Source: Siphonodentalium dalli
Lineage: Eukaryota; Mollusca; Scaphopoda; Gadilida; Siphonodentaliidae
Direction: 5' to 3'
Assembly (NCBI GenBank): GCA_032622095.1
Contig: CP136061.1
Span: 41,359,797-41,423,796 of the forward strand
Length of the DNA: 64,000 bases
In this document: one piece after another, positions 1 through 12,775 of the stretch
Position numbering within the stretch: position 1 is the first letter of the stretch
How the letters are laid out: every line of letters begins with the position of its first letter
Notes under the pieces: model-generated
The model's database searches: none
What the model was told of the DNA's origin: nothing
Seen by the model: the letters and a program-made list of their open reading frames with translations, nothing else
Program-made: the position numbers and the translations under genes

Positions 1-394
1 ATATATATATATACCCACTGCAAGTGTCTTGGTGCCCTTTAACTCTTTATTTACTAAAGCATCATTGACCAGTAGTTATCCCTTAAAGGCACAGCCGGCG
101 TTCGTTGAAGAAATATTTATATTTTTTCAAATCGCCATCAACAGAAGGAACACCCAAATATATACAGTTCCGCTCACATGCCAAACATAATCAGCGTAAA
201 TAGTATATTCTCGTCAAGGCGTATGATGGTGTACGTAAACAAGAGACTGCTCGAGTTACAGACGTTGTGCTTCTGTTTACATAACACAGCGCAATTCTAT
301 TGGTTAATCATACAAAAATGATATAAACGCTCTTTATTATTTCCATATCAGGAAAACAGTAACAGATAACGCTCTTTATGTTTACCATACCCGG
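1..394. other. Left edge, no gene seen
   Basis: The window opens with a short AT microsatellite. Around positions 35-90 there is one diverged monomer of the 68-bp minisatellite found at 598-1752 (shared words: actaaagcatcattga, agttatccc). The rest is AT-rich with no supported gene. If the LHFPL gene continues leftwards, this is intron sequence of that gene (inference). Confidence 0.4.
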
Positions 395-597
395 ATCTAA
401 ACAAAAGCCAGGAAACGTAACGTTTTTTGCTATTGTTTACATAACAAAGGAAAATAAATTGACAATAACATACTGTTTATGCCATATTTCTGATTGGCAT
501 AAGAACACAGTCTCTATGTCGTACTATTCCTTCTGTTTATGGCGTTTTTTGACGGAGGTGAATATTTTAACAGCATACCCACCGCCAACGCCGCCCG
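395..597. repeat. Dispersed repeat, second copy at 58.05-58.27 kb
   Basis: This segment shares ordered blocks with 58050..58270: aaacaaaagcca, gtttacataac, gacaataacatact, gattgg and cagcatacccaccgc. In the other copy the first part forms a clear hairpin. Both copies end at the cagcatacccaccgc block; here the 68-bp minisatellite begins directly after it. No coding sequence is seen. Confidence 0.55.
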
Positions 598-1752
598 TAT
601 CTTTAACTGTTCAGATAATAAGTTTAACCCGTACTATAATAAAGCATCATTGATGAGTAGTTATCCCACAGGAAATGTTCAGATAATACGTTTAACCATT
701 TCTATACTAAAGCATCATTGATGAGTAGTTATCCCACAGAAAATGTTCTGATAATAAGTTTAACCATTTCTATACTAAAGCATCATTGATGAGTAGTTAT
801 CCCACAGAAAATGTTCTGATAATAAGTTTAACCCGTACTATAATAAAGCATCATTGATCAGTAGTTATCCCACAGGAAATGTTCAGATAATACGTTTAGC
901 CATTTCTATACTAAAGCATCATTGATGAGTAGTTATCCCATAGGAAATGTACAGATAATAAGCATAACCCTTTCTACACTAAAACATCATTAACGAGTAG
1001 TTATCCCATAGGAAATGTTCATATAATAAGTTTAGCCATTTCTATACTAAAGCATCATTGATGAGTAGTTATCACATAGGAAATGTTCAGATAATAAGTT
1101 TAGCCATTTCTACACTAAAGCATCATTGATGAGTAGTTATCACATATGAAATGTTCAGATAATAAGTTTAACCCTTTCTATACTAAAGCATCATTGATGA
1201 GTAATTATCCCATAGGAAATGTTCAGATAATAAGTTTAACCCTTTCTATACTAAGCATCATTGATGAGTAATTATCCCATAGGAAATGTTCAGATAATAA
1301 GTTTAACCCTTTCTATACTAAAGCATCATTGATGAGTAATTATCCCATAGGAAATGTTCTGATAATAAGTTTAACCCTTTGTATACTAAAGCATTATTGA
1401 TGAGTAGTTATCCTTAGGAAATGTTCAGATAATAAGTTTAACCCGTTCTATACCAAAGCATCATTGATGAGTAGTTATAGGAAATGTTCAGACAATAAGT
1501 TTAACCCTTTCTATACCAAAGCATCATTGATGAGTAGTTATAGGAAATGTTCAGATAATAAGTTTAACCATTTCTATACCAAAGTATCATTGATGAGTAG
1601 TTATAGGAAACGTTCAGATAATAAGTTTAACCCTTTCTATACCAAAGCATCATTGATGAGTAGTTATCCCATAGTAAATGTTTGGTTAACAAGTATAACC
1701 CTTTGTATACTAAAGCATCATTGATGAGTAGTTATAGGAAATGTTCTGATAA
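598..1752. repeat. 68-bp minisatellite, about 17 copies
   Basis: The tandem unit is about 68 bp and contains aaagcatcattgatgagtag, ttatcccata, gaaatgttcagataataag and tttaaccctttctatact. Copies from about 1464 on lack the cccata block and are about 62 bp long. The short open frames here are by-products of the period. Single diverged monomers occur at 35-90 and 61260-61335; the latter lies next to a hairpin element, so the array may have grown from a transposon end (inference). Confidence 0.9.
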
Positions 1753-2227
1753 TCATAAATAAATATGACTCTTTCTGTACTTTTAGTTATGTCGTCTCTT
1801 TTTATTACCTGTGCATCCATGCAAATCAATAATAGACAATTCAGTTGTACACTTTATAACTGAGTGGGAGAATCCATTTTAATATAGAAAATGGTGAGCG
1901 CTGGATACCATGCGTTGGGTAGTTGAAAAAAGTGAGATGGACATGACGTTTCGTAACGGCTTCCAGACAGGGGCGTGCATGGTGGCATGCCATTTGGTAT
2001 TTATCTCATACCATCAATCCATAAACGACAAGCCGATAACGGGAAAGATAAATGGCAATTAAGAATTTAAGACACTGAGAGAACAGATACATGTTAAAAT
2101 ATAATTTGTTTTGTTCCTGATAATGAATATAGATTAGTTGAGTTTCAGAATTTAACTTGTGGAAAGGAATATAGAGGCGTGATGAACTGCCACAGTGTGT
2201 TAAGATGTATACTATTGCATTGTTTGA
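1753..2227. other. No feature recognised
   Basis: Ordinary AT-rich sequence between the minisatellite and a microsatellite. No exon, RNA gene or repeat could be supported. It probably belongs to the first intron of the minus-strand LHFPL gene. Confidence 0.4.
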
Positions 2228-2272
2228 ATTGTACTTGTGTGTGTGTGTGTGTGGGTGGGGGGGGGGGGGGGG
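2228..2272. repeat. (TG)n microsatellite followed by a poly-G run
   Basis: A run of about ten TG dinucleotides passes into a G tract of about 16. It lies in the presumed intron about 150 bp downstream (minus strand) of the LHFPL exon donor. Confidence 0.9.
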
Positions 2273-2420
2273 TAGCTGCCAATCGAATGATACCAATTTC
2301 TGACAATTGATCATACGACCAGTGTAGATAATAATGGCGTCACAATCACATCCGGTCATTAAAATCGACGTGGATTATGTCATACTATTGTGTATTAAAT
2401 GGTATATAATGAAAACTCAC

Positions 2421-2844
2421 TGCCAATCACTTGGATCCATCCACAGATCCTCAGAACTGTGGCCGTGTTAAGGAAGAAAAACAGGAGAACGCAGATGACA
2501 CAGATCAAAAACAATAGCGCGGAAGCCCCAACGAGGAATGTGGTCGCCCTGAATGAATCATTGAGGATCGTTTTGAATTCCCAGAATGATCCAAAGCAGT
2601 CGAAATCACCGCCATAATTATTCACGTTCCTGCAGAACTTGTATAGTCCGAAATATCCTAATCCGGAACTTTCTTCAGTATCTCCGATCCATTGTGGCTG
2701 TATGAAGCAAACGATGTTAAGGATGGCGAAACAGATCGTGAATATGGCCCACACGGCACAAACAGCGCGTGAATTTCTCACGTAGGTGAGGTGGTGGACC
2801 TTGGTCACCTCCGTGTTGTGGTCAATCTCCCCACGGTCCATCAT
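2421..2844 (-). CDS. LHFPL: LHFPL tetraspan family protein, first coding exon (partial)
   Basis: This exon encodes the N-terminal 141 residues of a lipoma HMGIC fusion partner-like (LHFPL) four-transmembrane protein. Known family members are auxiliary membrane proteins (LHFPL5 of the hair-cell transduction complex, LHFPL4 of GABA-A receptor synapses). The evidence is the family signature TYVRNSRAV at residues 20-28, a first membrane segment (about 28-48, WAIFTICFAILNIVCF), QPQWIGD just after it, the YFGL motif at 64-67, four ectodomain-side cysteines and a second membrane segment (about 102-125) followed by NTATV..ICGW. The start is the MM pair at 2844, which fits the length of relatives. The frame leaves the exon at a good donor (GGCA|GTGAGT, positions 2421/2420), phase 1, where relatives continue into membrane segments 3 and 4. 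Those exons must lie left of the window. The sequence looks closest to LHFPL3/4; the paralogue is not certain. Confidence 0.9.
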
Positions 2845-3299
2845 TTCTGTTGTCAGGGCCTCGAAACGACGAAAACCCGTCGAAATGCCCGATTATTAGG
2901 CCGAACTGCTGGGCGAGGTTCGACGTAAAAAGCGGTATATCTATACAGCCGTAATACCAGTACAGGATCAGAGGCTTTGTGTATTGACGGCGAGCATTGT
3001 TCGTGTTTACACTGGCAAACCGGTTGGACAACTTATCTATTATTGCTATATTTGTCGTCTGCGCTCATCGAGTGATTATCTCCCCTGACAGGTATTTCGG
3101 ACTCACCGGTACTGTTTACCGCTTCGTTTGTTCAGCTGATTGGGGTTATTTAATGCGCAGGTCGCAGCGAGCGTCTCAGAATGCCAAACAAGTCATCTCA
3201 GGTGATGCAAATAAACGCGCAATCCAGATAGGTTTTTTTCTTCTAATATCTACGGGAAGAAGTTCTTATTTAAACAACATCTCCAGTTTATATTGGAAT
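2845..3299 (-). other. 5' untranslated region and upstream flank of the LHFPL gene
   Basis: This is sequence directly upstream (minus strand) of the LHFPL start codon. It is noticeably richer in CG dinucleotides than the flanks, as expected for a 5' exon or promoter. No TATA box or transcription start could be assigned. The short open frames here have no recognisable domain. Confidence 0.4.
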
Positions 3300-3480
3300 T
3301 GAATTGAAGGGACCCAATGCGTTCGCGGTGTGTAACTGTTTACAAACATTATACAAGTCTGTAAAAAATCACTACCACGAAGATTGTGGTGAAATATAGC
3401 AACTTTCATATCAATTATTATTGATAGCTCTCCAATAAAGACATTTTTAGCGTTTAAACCATTGTTATGTAAACAAAATT
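3300..3480. repeat. Diverged dispersed repeat, copy 1 of 2
   Basis: Shares ordered words with 4540..4700: gaattgaagggac against gaattaaagggac, ctgtaaaa, tctccaat, and accattgttatgtaaaca at the end of both. The two copies are in direct orientation about 1.2 kb apart and are old. Confidence 0.5.
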
Positions 3481-4539
3481 GTCACAGTGACTTTTGTAAA
3501 CAAACATCGCTAATCATGTTGTAAGTTCAAATATTTGAGTCTAAATATGACTTTCCGAACATTTTTCAATGCTTTTACCTTTTATAATGTTACCGTAATT
3601 TCACTATTATATATACAACTATTGAACAAATTCTCATGTTTGTACTTGTAACTGACAGAAAGCATAAAACATTACTTTTAACTAGGGCATCCAGGGGGAA
3701 CACACGGTAACACTGTTATTAATCTAAATGGATATACTCCAGTATTTTCATAAACTGATTTCAATCAAGGAAATACTTCACCACCATGCAGGGACGTGTG
3801 GTCGGGGCTGGGTTGCTCTCACGAGATAGACAGTCCATGCATCACAGACCGTGCACTAGTTGAACATTATCGATCAGAAGTAGATTTAATTTGTTCCGAT
3901 AATTTGATACATATCTAAAACCGAATTAACTGTGATATTTGTTACTTTTTGACCGAAAGACTACATTTTTTGACGAAAACGACAATCAGTTGGGAATTGC
4001 AAATTCCAGCCTGTTCTCCAGAAAATCCGCACATTATCTGCTTATAATAAACATGTTTTAGGTAGTTAATCTGATTATAATCGCATCATTTTGAGTCGAA
4101 AATGTGCTGAACATGAGAGCATTCTAGTCACATTATCGACTCATTAAATAATGAGTCGATATATTATGAGTCGATTCTAAGCAGATTATGTGGGAACAAT
4201 GACAGAAATAAGCCAACCAACGAATGTTCATGTGTACACTCTTTAACATGTTTTTTTAATGTGGCCCCGCGCCATAAAATGAAATCACGGATATGACTCC
4301 ATTATCTGCTTATTTCAGAATCCAATAATCACATTATGTACATATATCACATTATAGGTCGATAATGTGCGTATTTGTGTGTGGACATGTTGAAAATTCA
4401 TAAAGTACCAACCCAATAGGCGCAAAGGAAAATTTAGAACTTGGACATTTCTGTTGCTCTAAAGGGGTCAGTGCATACAATGGTAATTGTTTTGACTGAA
4501 TTTCCAGCCATGGGGTTTAGGTTAGAACCGAATTAAAGG
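3481..4539. repeat. Unassigned region with a small hairpin repeat at 4015-4190
   Basis: Around 4030-4190 the words cacattatctgcttataat and attctaagcagattatgtg face each other, with a nested attatcgactcat / atgagtcgat dyad between them. This is consistent with a short MITE. A related fragment (ccattatctgctta ... gataatgtg) follows at 4300-4375. No gene is seen. Confidence 0.4.
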
Positions 4540-4700
4540 GACACAGTGCTTTCGAATTAGTTCTATGCGAAACAACATAAAACTCTGTAAAACAATTATT
4601 ATCAACAAGTACATGAAAAATATAATGACTTAGTTTCATTATTAATATTTCTCCAATTATGATATTTCGCATGTCAAAACCATTGTTATGTAAACATTAG
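4540..4700. repeat. Diverged dispersed repeat, copy 2 of 2
   Basis: Direct-orientation relative of 3300..3480. The ends match best (accattgttatgtaaacat). Confidence 0.5.
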
Positions 4701-6590
4701 TATTACAGTTAAAATGGAATTACCATTCCAAGCATTTGCAAAATAAATTGTCATTTTACTACCTGGTGAAGGCGGGTGCTTCAGCAGATACAAGTAGCAG
4801 CATAATATCCAAAATGTATCTTAATAAATATATACATGAAGTAATCAAACTTCTTCTCAGAAGATGACGAATTAATTACATTTAGTGTAGTGACTTTACT
4901 TGTTTAATATGTAAAACATGATTCAGTTAGAAAAAAGTTTCCACCCCACCCATCCATTCATATATATTGGAATTGAGCTAGTACGTATAATTATATACAC
5001 ACACATACACAATGGCAGATATTCATGCATGCATATAGAAATATGTTGAAAATTATGTTTACAAAGTAAAAGTATATAGGATACACAAGCTAGGTTTTAT
5101 TTTTCCATAAATGCCTGTTCGGGTTCATCCAGACCAGTCAAATACTCACCATGTATATAATTTGGGCCACATCATACTCGTAGTGCATACTCGTGCTACA
5201 GTTACTTGATAACAATGCAGTGTAGTTTCTGTAAGCAAGTGTCTTCAATACTTATGCTTATTCTTAATTAAAGTTAAGCTGGACTTGACTTTTCGCAGAA
5301 TCTCATGTTGACTAGTTTCTCTGACTCCAATTAGTATTAGCCTGTCTATGACAGGAGCTGGTGCAGCATTACAGAAGAGAGGTCTTGGCCAAATTTGTTT
5401 TGGTTTATTTTTTTTGACACACGGAAAATTTATATATCACATGAAAGTAGATGTCAGCTTCATATTCCGCCCTACTGTAAAATTTGAAAGTTGTGCCGTT
5501 GTCATGGAAATGGCGTGTACAATCCTTGAGCAGATGGTACACACGGATTTAATCACATTCTAGGACAGAAACAGAAGATAATTTCTTAATGGTATTTTTC
5601 CCACAATAACTATTTTCCAACTGTTCTAGTATTTAATAGGATGCACATATATGCTATGAAGGGTTATTACCATTTAGGGATGAAAAATATTGATTTTTGC
5701 AAAACATGCGATAATTTAGGAATTGGAACATTTATTATATTGGTTACAGCAATAAATTATATATACTGTGATAGCTTAATACGTGTACCTTAAATTAATT
5801 TTGATAATACTACAGAAAAGCCACAATACGCTGAAAAATGCCTGTTACCATGGAAACGATATGGAAAAAAATGGCATTATTGGAAAGAAGTCCTATAACC
5901 CTTGCGACACAATATAACTTTTTGAAATTTGTTTTGTATGACATGCACTTTTAATCCGGACTTCTGTGTTGGTCATTGTTGTGGTTTATTCAGCTGTGCT
6001 CATGGAAACGGACCAAATTTGGCCAAATAATGATTTTTGTCCATAAACCGGACATTCAATGCAATTTTATCAAGGAAACGATATTATAACAACCCGTTAT
6101 AGACGTCTCAAAACCTTCAACTTAAATAATAATATAATACTATAATAGGGGATAGGAACATCCCTATGACGAATTTACCATTGTGTGAACACACCCCTGA
6201 CATATAATACTCATCAGACTCAGAGTCCACGTTGATTGGTCGTTTTATTAACAATTTCTCAACTATTTCCGTGGAGCTAGACGCAAGTTGCCTAAATAGT
6301 GATGTGTTTCGTTATAGGAAATTGTGTCAAAACATTACGGGTATATTAAAAAAAACAACATCTGGAAAATAATTCGCAGTCTGAAAATGGCATCGATTTG
6401 AAAGCACGTAGTTGATAATTATAAGCTACATCCCCCACATAGTAATAACCTGCACTTGCTCAAGAATAACGGCGTACCGAGTTTCTGGAGTATATTATAT
6501 CCCATCTCATCTGAATCGAATGTAGATATGCATGCCATCATGATTAAACTGGACCAGGGAGTGTGACAATAGTGAGGATTCCTATGAAAT
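4701..6590. other. No feature recognised
   Basis: AT-rich sequence without a supported exon, RNA gene or clear repeat. A 71-codon open frame at 5348..5563 has no recognisable motif and no splice support. It may be intergenic between the LHFPL gene (its 5' end at about 2.9 kb) and downstream elements. Confidence 0.4.
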
Positions 6591-6594
6591 TCGG

Positions 6595-6900
6595 TGATAT
6601 GGTGATGTTCTGATGGCGATGACAGACGGCAGCGATGGCAATGATGACAACAATGCTGCTGCTGATGATGTGATGATGATGATGATGATGATGGCGGCGA
6701 TGATGATTCTGATGGCGAATTCGGTGACAGAGGGAAACGTTGGTGATGTTGGCAATAATGCTGCTGATGATGATGGTGATGATAGCGGCGATGCTGATGT
6801 TGATGGCGACGTCGGTGACGGATGGAAACGTTGATGATGATGATGATGCTGATGCCGTTGATAATACTAATTATAATGATGATCCTGATGATGACGATTT
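6595..6900. repeat. GAT/ATG trinucleotide-rich low-complexity tract
   Basis: Irregular (GAT)n/(ATG)n sequence with interruptions. It generates open frames on both strands: Met/Asp-rich on plus, His/Ser-rich on minus. A similar, shorter tract lies at 23780-23855. It is a simple repeat and not a gene. Confidence 0.85.
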
Positions 6901-9004
6901 CTGACAAATTGTACATGTCAATTGTGTCAGTATTTTCTTCAAGAGCAACTGGACATCTGCATTGTTCTGTGCACGATAGGCCAACCAATATACACACTGA
7001 CGTTCCGAGATCCATTCTCCATCAGAGCAAAACAAATGAGTAACGTCTCTCAATTCATTAGGATCGGGGTCTGATTTAGAATAGACAGCATGCATCACTC
7101 CATTTGGGTAACCAAATTCTTTGAAAACTTACATTAGCAAAAATAAGCATGTCATAGTCATGTGTGGATAATTGATAAACAAATAACAACTGGGATAGGG
7201 AATGGAGGTCATTAAAGTTCAATTTCAATATGAGATGGAATCCCAGGTGTTGTTATCATCAGTGTAGCTTGTCAACTAATTATAGCAACCACAAATGCCC
7301 TTAGCGTGCATGGTTGTTTATACCTTAGGCGCAGGTGAATGATGACGTCATATCATTTTTTCTATATTTTCTATAGCGTCAGCTCAAAATCGAAATGCAA
7401 TTTTTGTGATTTTGTCTCGTGACTTTCGGTTAGTAACTTTGTGGAGTTTGCAAAAGCGCAGAATCGGAAATGGATCTACGAGATCAAAGTAAAATTGGCT
7501 ACTTCACAACTTCCGATGAAATCCTACGCGATTTAGGCCTATATCAGTATCAATTAGACTAATTTCGTTGGTTCACTTCATAACAACACGCGACGATGTC
7601 ATGACATGGTTCGTGACGTAATTTACATCATTTGGATTTGCGGGACAGAATCCTGCCTGGGCCACTGATTTCGCCTCACTAGCCTAGACATATACACCGA
7701 CACACTTCAATTACTATAACACGGGAGATTCGTAGAGTGCCTATCGGTACCGCGTGATCGCTTCTGTTCGGAATTTGGAAATGGCAGCTTATTTAACGAC
7801 ATTGATCAGTCTTTTCAAAGTATATGAATTATATAATATAGTATTACCTGCATTCATCGACCCATTTTAGTCACCAGAACGAGACAAAAGTGCGAAATTC
7901 CTAGGTTTAGTTTGAGGATTGAAGTTTATGAGACGTGGCTTCTGGCCATGGTGGGATGGTGTCTCACCCCCTAACTTTGGTAAACAAAATCAACAGTTGG
8001 AAATTCCATAACACTTGCAGCAACAGTTGGAAATTTCAAACCAAATATAGATGGATATTGCTATGAAACATGTAGTAATTGTAGTTTGAATTTTCAAACC
8101 GATATTTAATGTGGAGTAATGTTCTTTTCCGACTCAAAATCGAACATTTAACTACTTCCAGTAAAACATTCGCACTGGAATGGCAATTAGCTGGAAATGG
8201 CAATTAGCTGGAAATGGCAATTAGCTGGAAATATTTCACACTTTCAAATTATGTGATGATGTACAAAGACGTCTGTATCTTTGAGTGGTTAAGTAATAGT
8301 AGACTGTTATTATTAGTGGTACTAGTACTACACATATATATTATCATATGACTATGTAATATTGATACACAAGATATGCGGTTGCTTCACTACGTGTCAC
8401 GTACGATTATATTAACTTGTCTGTAACCGTATAATTATATTGATTTGTTTGAATATCTGGCCAGTCAAAAGTGGCAGAGATACGGATTTAACACTTATGT
8501 TTCCAATGAGCTGACTTCAACTGCTAAACATATTCGCCGAAACCACTGAACTATTGGATCGCAAAGTGAGATGTCATTGGGTGATGTGAATAGGGGCAAA
8601 GTTATGAGATTAAAAACTAACCCACCACCCCAAAATCCTTTAACCCCTTCTTAAGACAAATTATTTGAGCTTTTGAATTCAAGTTGGGCACTGATATATG
8701 TGAATCACGTCGACACACATCTAGAGTTATGTCGCTTACACGGTTCCTTTGTAGACACAATAAATACTACCTCAGTGGTGGCATTACCTGCAGTGTGTGT
8801 TTAGGTCCAACCCGTATCTTACATACAATACTCGCTGGAGTACTCTCCGTCCCTTCTAGACCACAGTATTATACACGATTCCAGAGTAGATCTCTTTTGA
8901 AATAATGGATGACATTAATACATCAACTCATGGGCTGCACTCATCCCCTCATTAATGAGCGATAACTCTATCAGCAGGTCCTACACTTTCCCAAATATAT
9001 ATAT
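6901..9004. other. Unassigned, with weak repeat relationships
   Basis: No gene is supported. At 7300-7700 there are words (gacgtaatttac, catgtcatgac, tggaaatggatc) that recur in reverse orientation at 22780-23110, suggesting an old dispersed element. At 8178-8235 a 17-bp unit (tggcaattagctggaaa) is repeated three times. The stretch ends in an AT run at the FB1 insertion site. Confidence 0.4.
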
Positions 9005-10384
9005 TAGTCCGGGAGCTAATAGGGGTACCATTGCACCCCCCCCCCCTGGGACTTAACTTCACCCCACTCATTTTGTTCCTTATTATGTCCTTCAACTTTT
9101 AAGCAATGTTAACAAGAAAAAAAAGTGGCCGTGTAGACTCCAGACAATATGGCGTCCATCATGGCCGCCGTTTTTCAGACCCGACCCTAAGTCAGTTTTA
9201 TGCAAATTATAGCGGGAAAATCTAGTAAAATGTATACAAATGTATATATTTTCGTGAAGCTAAGACATAATGACACTTTTTTGGGCCGAAATTGAAACTC
9301 ACCATCCAAGATGGCCGCCAAAATGGCCGCCGGAAGTTGAAAATATGACATTTTTTCACAAATATCTTCTAGATAAATTCATGCTGTTTGGAACTAGTTG
9401 AGCAATGCAACTTTATTTTGTGTTTTGTATATTAACTGATCATTGGAGCAATTAAATATGCAACTATTTGGGGTCCTAACCCCTTCCGATCCCTCAAAAA
9501 ATAGATTTTACAATATGCGGTATAAACTTTCACAAAAAATCACAATTGGGATTCTAGTCATATTTCAACAAGAATGAACAGAACTTTGTAATATAAGTGA
9601 GGCATATCATTACCTATGAATATTCCAAATCACTGGAACCAAAATTCTTACTTTGGCTCAAATGGCTGCCAATATGGCCGCCATAATATGGAAAATGGTA
9701 AATATTACACCAGCGTGTCCTGCAATCGCTTACACGTTGTGGTTGATGTATAAAATTGGCTATTCTGCATTCTATACATTGAATACTAACATATCTGATG
9801 CACCATGGTTAATTGTTACTAATGTCACCATTGACATCGTCAAAAATATTGGACTTTTCTCTCAAAAACTTGACATAAATATTGGCAAAAATTCACTTTT
9901 CAGGTTTGGACCATTTTTTCAGGTAAAATATAACTATCTTTTGATTGAAAGGTGTTTATTGTTTTGGTCTATTTTAAATGTGTCACACTACGGTCTTTAT
10001 AGACCAATTTGCTCAAGATGGCTTCCAAAATGGCAACCAAATTTGTAAAATGTTAATGTTTTACATATATCCCGAACATTCGCTGCATTATCCGAAAAGG
10101 TAGCAAATTGTGACTCACTTGGTTATTATACGTGTTAGTTAATTAACTGACAACTACATGTTCTATTCTGGTTGTCCCAGTTCCGTATGGGGCATGACAA
10201 ATTCATTTTAAAGTATGTAATTTTGCCGAGAACCTCTTTTGTGATTTTGGCCATATTTATCAAAAGGAAATGGGCAGAACTTTGAGACAGAACTGAGATG
10301 GACCATAATCTTTGGCTATTCTGGTCCATTATGATAAAATAAATGTCAACAGGATACAGTTTGGATGCCAAGATCGTAGCCAGG

Positions 10385-12060
10385 GAGTTACTCTATGATC
10401 ATATGTGAGGTGAATAGGTATACATGGAGTTATTGTATGTCATGACTGATGTGAGTAGGTATACAATGAGTGAGTATATGGTTATGAGTGGGTTGTCCAT
10501 GGTAAGATGCATCTAGGTATACAGGGAGAGGTCATGGTCAGGTGTGAGGTGAATCGGTATGCATGGAGTGACTGTATTGTGTATGATTGTGTATATCCAG
10601 TACGGGTGCACCCGGTGTGCCTGTATGGTCATTTGTGTGGTGTGTGGATATAGCTACATGGTCATCTATGTGTTGATTATGTATATATGGAGTGACTGTA
10701 AGGTCATGGTGGGATGTACATGTGTTGTCTTTATGATCATGGATGGGGTGTGTGGATAAATAGGGAGTGATTTTATGGTTACGGGTAATGTGTATAGTTA
10801 TACATGGAGTGACTGTATGGTCATGATTGAATATGAATACCTGGAGTAAGCTGGTGGACATTATTGAGCGTGTGGGTATATAGGGAGTGCCCTTGTGGTA
10901 ACGGGTGGGATGTATATTTATATATCTCGTGTATGTATTACCACTGGTGGGTGTATAGGGCTTAGCTGTATTATCATGGATGGCGTGTATGATTATACAG
11001 TGAATTGCTGAATTATCATGTGTGAGGTGTATATGCAAGTATGGATTGTTTGAGTGGTCGTGTGTGCGGGTGTTTTATATCTGGAAGGGCTGAATGGCCA
11101 TTAGTGAGGTTTACATGTATACCTGGAGTGAATCTATGGTCTAGGGTGGGCTGCATATGTATATTGAATGGTTATATGACTATGTGTGTCGAATAGGTAT
11201 ACAGGTAGTGACTGTATGGTTAATGGTGAGATGAGTACATGTAGGTATACAAGTAGTAACTGTATGATCATAAATGTAATGAACACCTATACAGGGGTGA
11301 CTACATGGTCATGTGTCAGGCATATGAGTATACCTGATGTTTCTCTTTGGTGACTCGTGGCGATATGGTCATATGTAGGTTATACCAGTATACACATGTG
11401 TTGCTTTATTGTCATGAGCGAGGTATTTGTGTATATAGAGAGTGGCTATATGGCCATGGATGAGGTGCATATGCATACATGGAGTGACTATACTGACATG
11501 GCTGGGGTGTATTAGTATATATTGAGTGGCTATTCGGCTATGGTGTGACAAATAGGGATACAGGGAGTGACATGGCCAATGGTGAGGTGAATATGTATGG
11601 ATTGACCATTATCATGTATGAATGTTTTGAATAGGTACACACGGGGTGGCTATATGGCCATAAGTCAGGTGAATGAGTATACCAGGTGACATGGGTGAGG
11701 GTATGTGTATGAAGCGAGTGGCTATATGGCAATTGGTGAGGTGCATATGTATACCGGAGTGACTTTATGGTCATTTTTGTGGTGTTGATATATATATATT
11801 GATTGTCTATTTGAACATGCGTTTGGAGAATAGGTATACAGGGGATGACCTTATGGCCAATGGTGAGATGAATGGGTATACAAGGAGTGACTATATGGTT
11901 ATGGGTCATGTTTAGGAGTATACCCGGTGTGCGTGCATTGTGGTGCGTGGCTGTATGGTCATCCGTGGTCATGGTCAGGTGTACATGTATACAATGGGTC
12001 ACTATATTGGTATGTATGTGGTGTTTATGTATATATGTAATGACTTTGTGATAATGGGTG
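10385..12060. repeat. Degenerate satellite in the left arm of FB1
   Basis: Irregular units of roughly 50-60 bp built on the words gtgactatatggtcat, gaggtgaatatgtatac and atggagtgac. The minus-strand open frames here (Thr/His-rich) are shadows of this satellite. The inverted counterpart is at 12140-12775 and the same satellite fills the arms of FB2. Confidence 0.8.
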
Positions 12061-12139
12061 GCTATCGCTTTGATATGACTCTCTGACATGACCTCTCTAT
12101 TGATTAACATATCCTTGAGTTATTGTGGAAAGCGATAGC

Positions 12140-12775
12140 CAGCCAAGGTACACATGTACAACACACCCATTACCCCAGTCACTCCATATGTACATAAACA
12201 CCACACAAATGACAACATAGTTACCCACTTTATACACGTACACCTGATCATACAGCCATACTTGGTTATACCCGTTCATACCACAAATGACGATACAGCC
12301 ACGAGTCACCATGCATGAACACCAGGTATACACCTACACCCGAGACATGACCATATAGTCACTCTATGTATACATATTCACTACATTCACGACCATACAG
12401 TCACTCATTGTATACATATTCACCTCACCATGGACCATGCAGCCACTGCATGTATACCTATTCGCCATGCCCATGACCATAGAGTCAATCCAGATATACA
12501 TATGCACATCACCAATGGTGAGCCCTTCCAGATATACTAATACCCGCACACACGACCACTCATAAGTTCCATACTTGCTATACTCATACAAGCCATCCAT
12601 GATCATACATCTACTCCCCATACACCACCAATGATAACACATCCACAACATATATAAATATACGTCCCACCGTTACCAACAGGGCACACCCTATATACCC
12701 ACACATAATTCATGGCCATACAATAACTCCATGTATACCAATTATCCTAATCTGTGATCATAGAGTAACTCCCTG
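12140..12775. repeat. Degenerate satellite in the right arm of FB1
   Basis: Reverse-complement counterpart of 10385..12060, but less than half as long. The right arm has therefore lost, or the left arm has gained, repeat units. This explains why the geometric centre of FB1 is offset from the fold point near 12100. Confidence 0.8.

Noticed and set aside
6419-7015. His/Ser-rich 198-codon minus-strand frame
   Set aside because: Comes from a GAT/ATG trinucleotide tract; the antisense frames are equally open.
9300-9340. YY1-type regulatory sites (aagatggccgcc) in foldback arms
   Set aside because: The word differs from the YY1 consensus and occurs only as part of the repeated arms; no evidence for regulation.
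10538-12110. Thr/His-rich frames that look like repeated H-x3-H motifs
   Set aside because: Shadow of the foldback-arm satellite; the same pattern recurs in FB2 with frameshifts and no cysteines for zinc binding.
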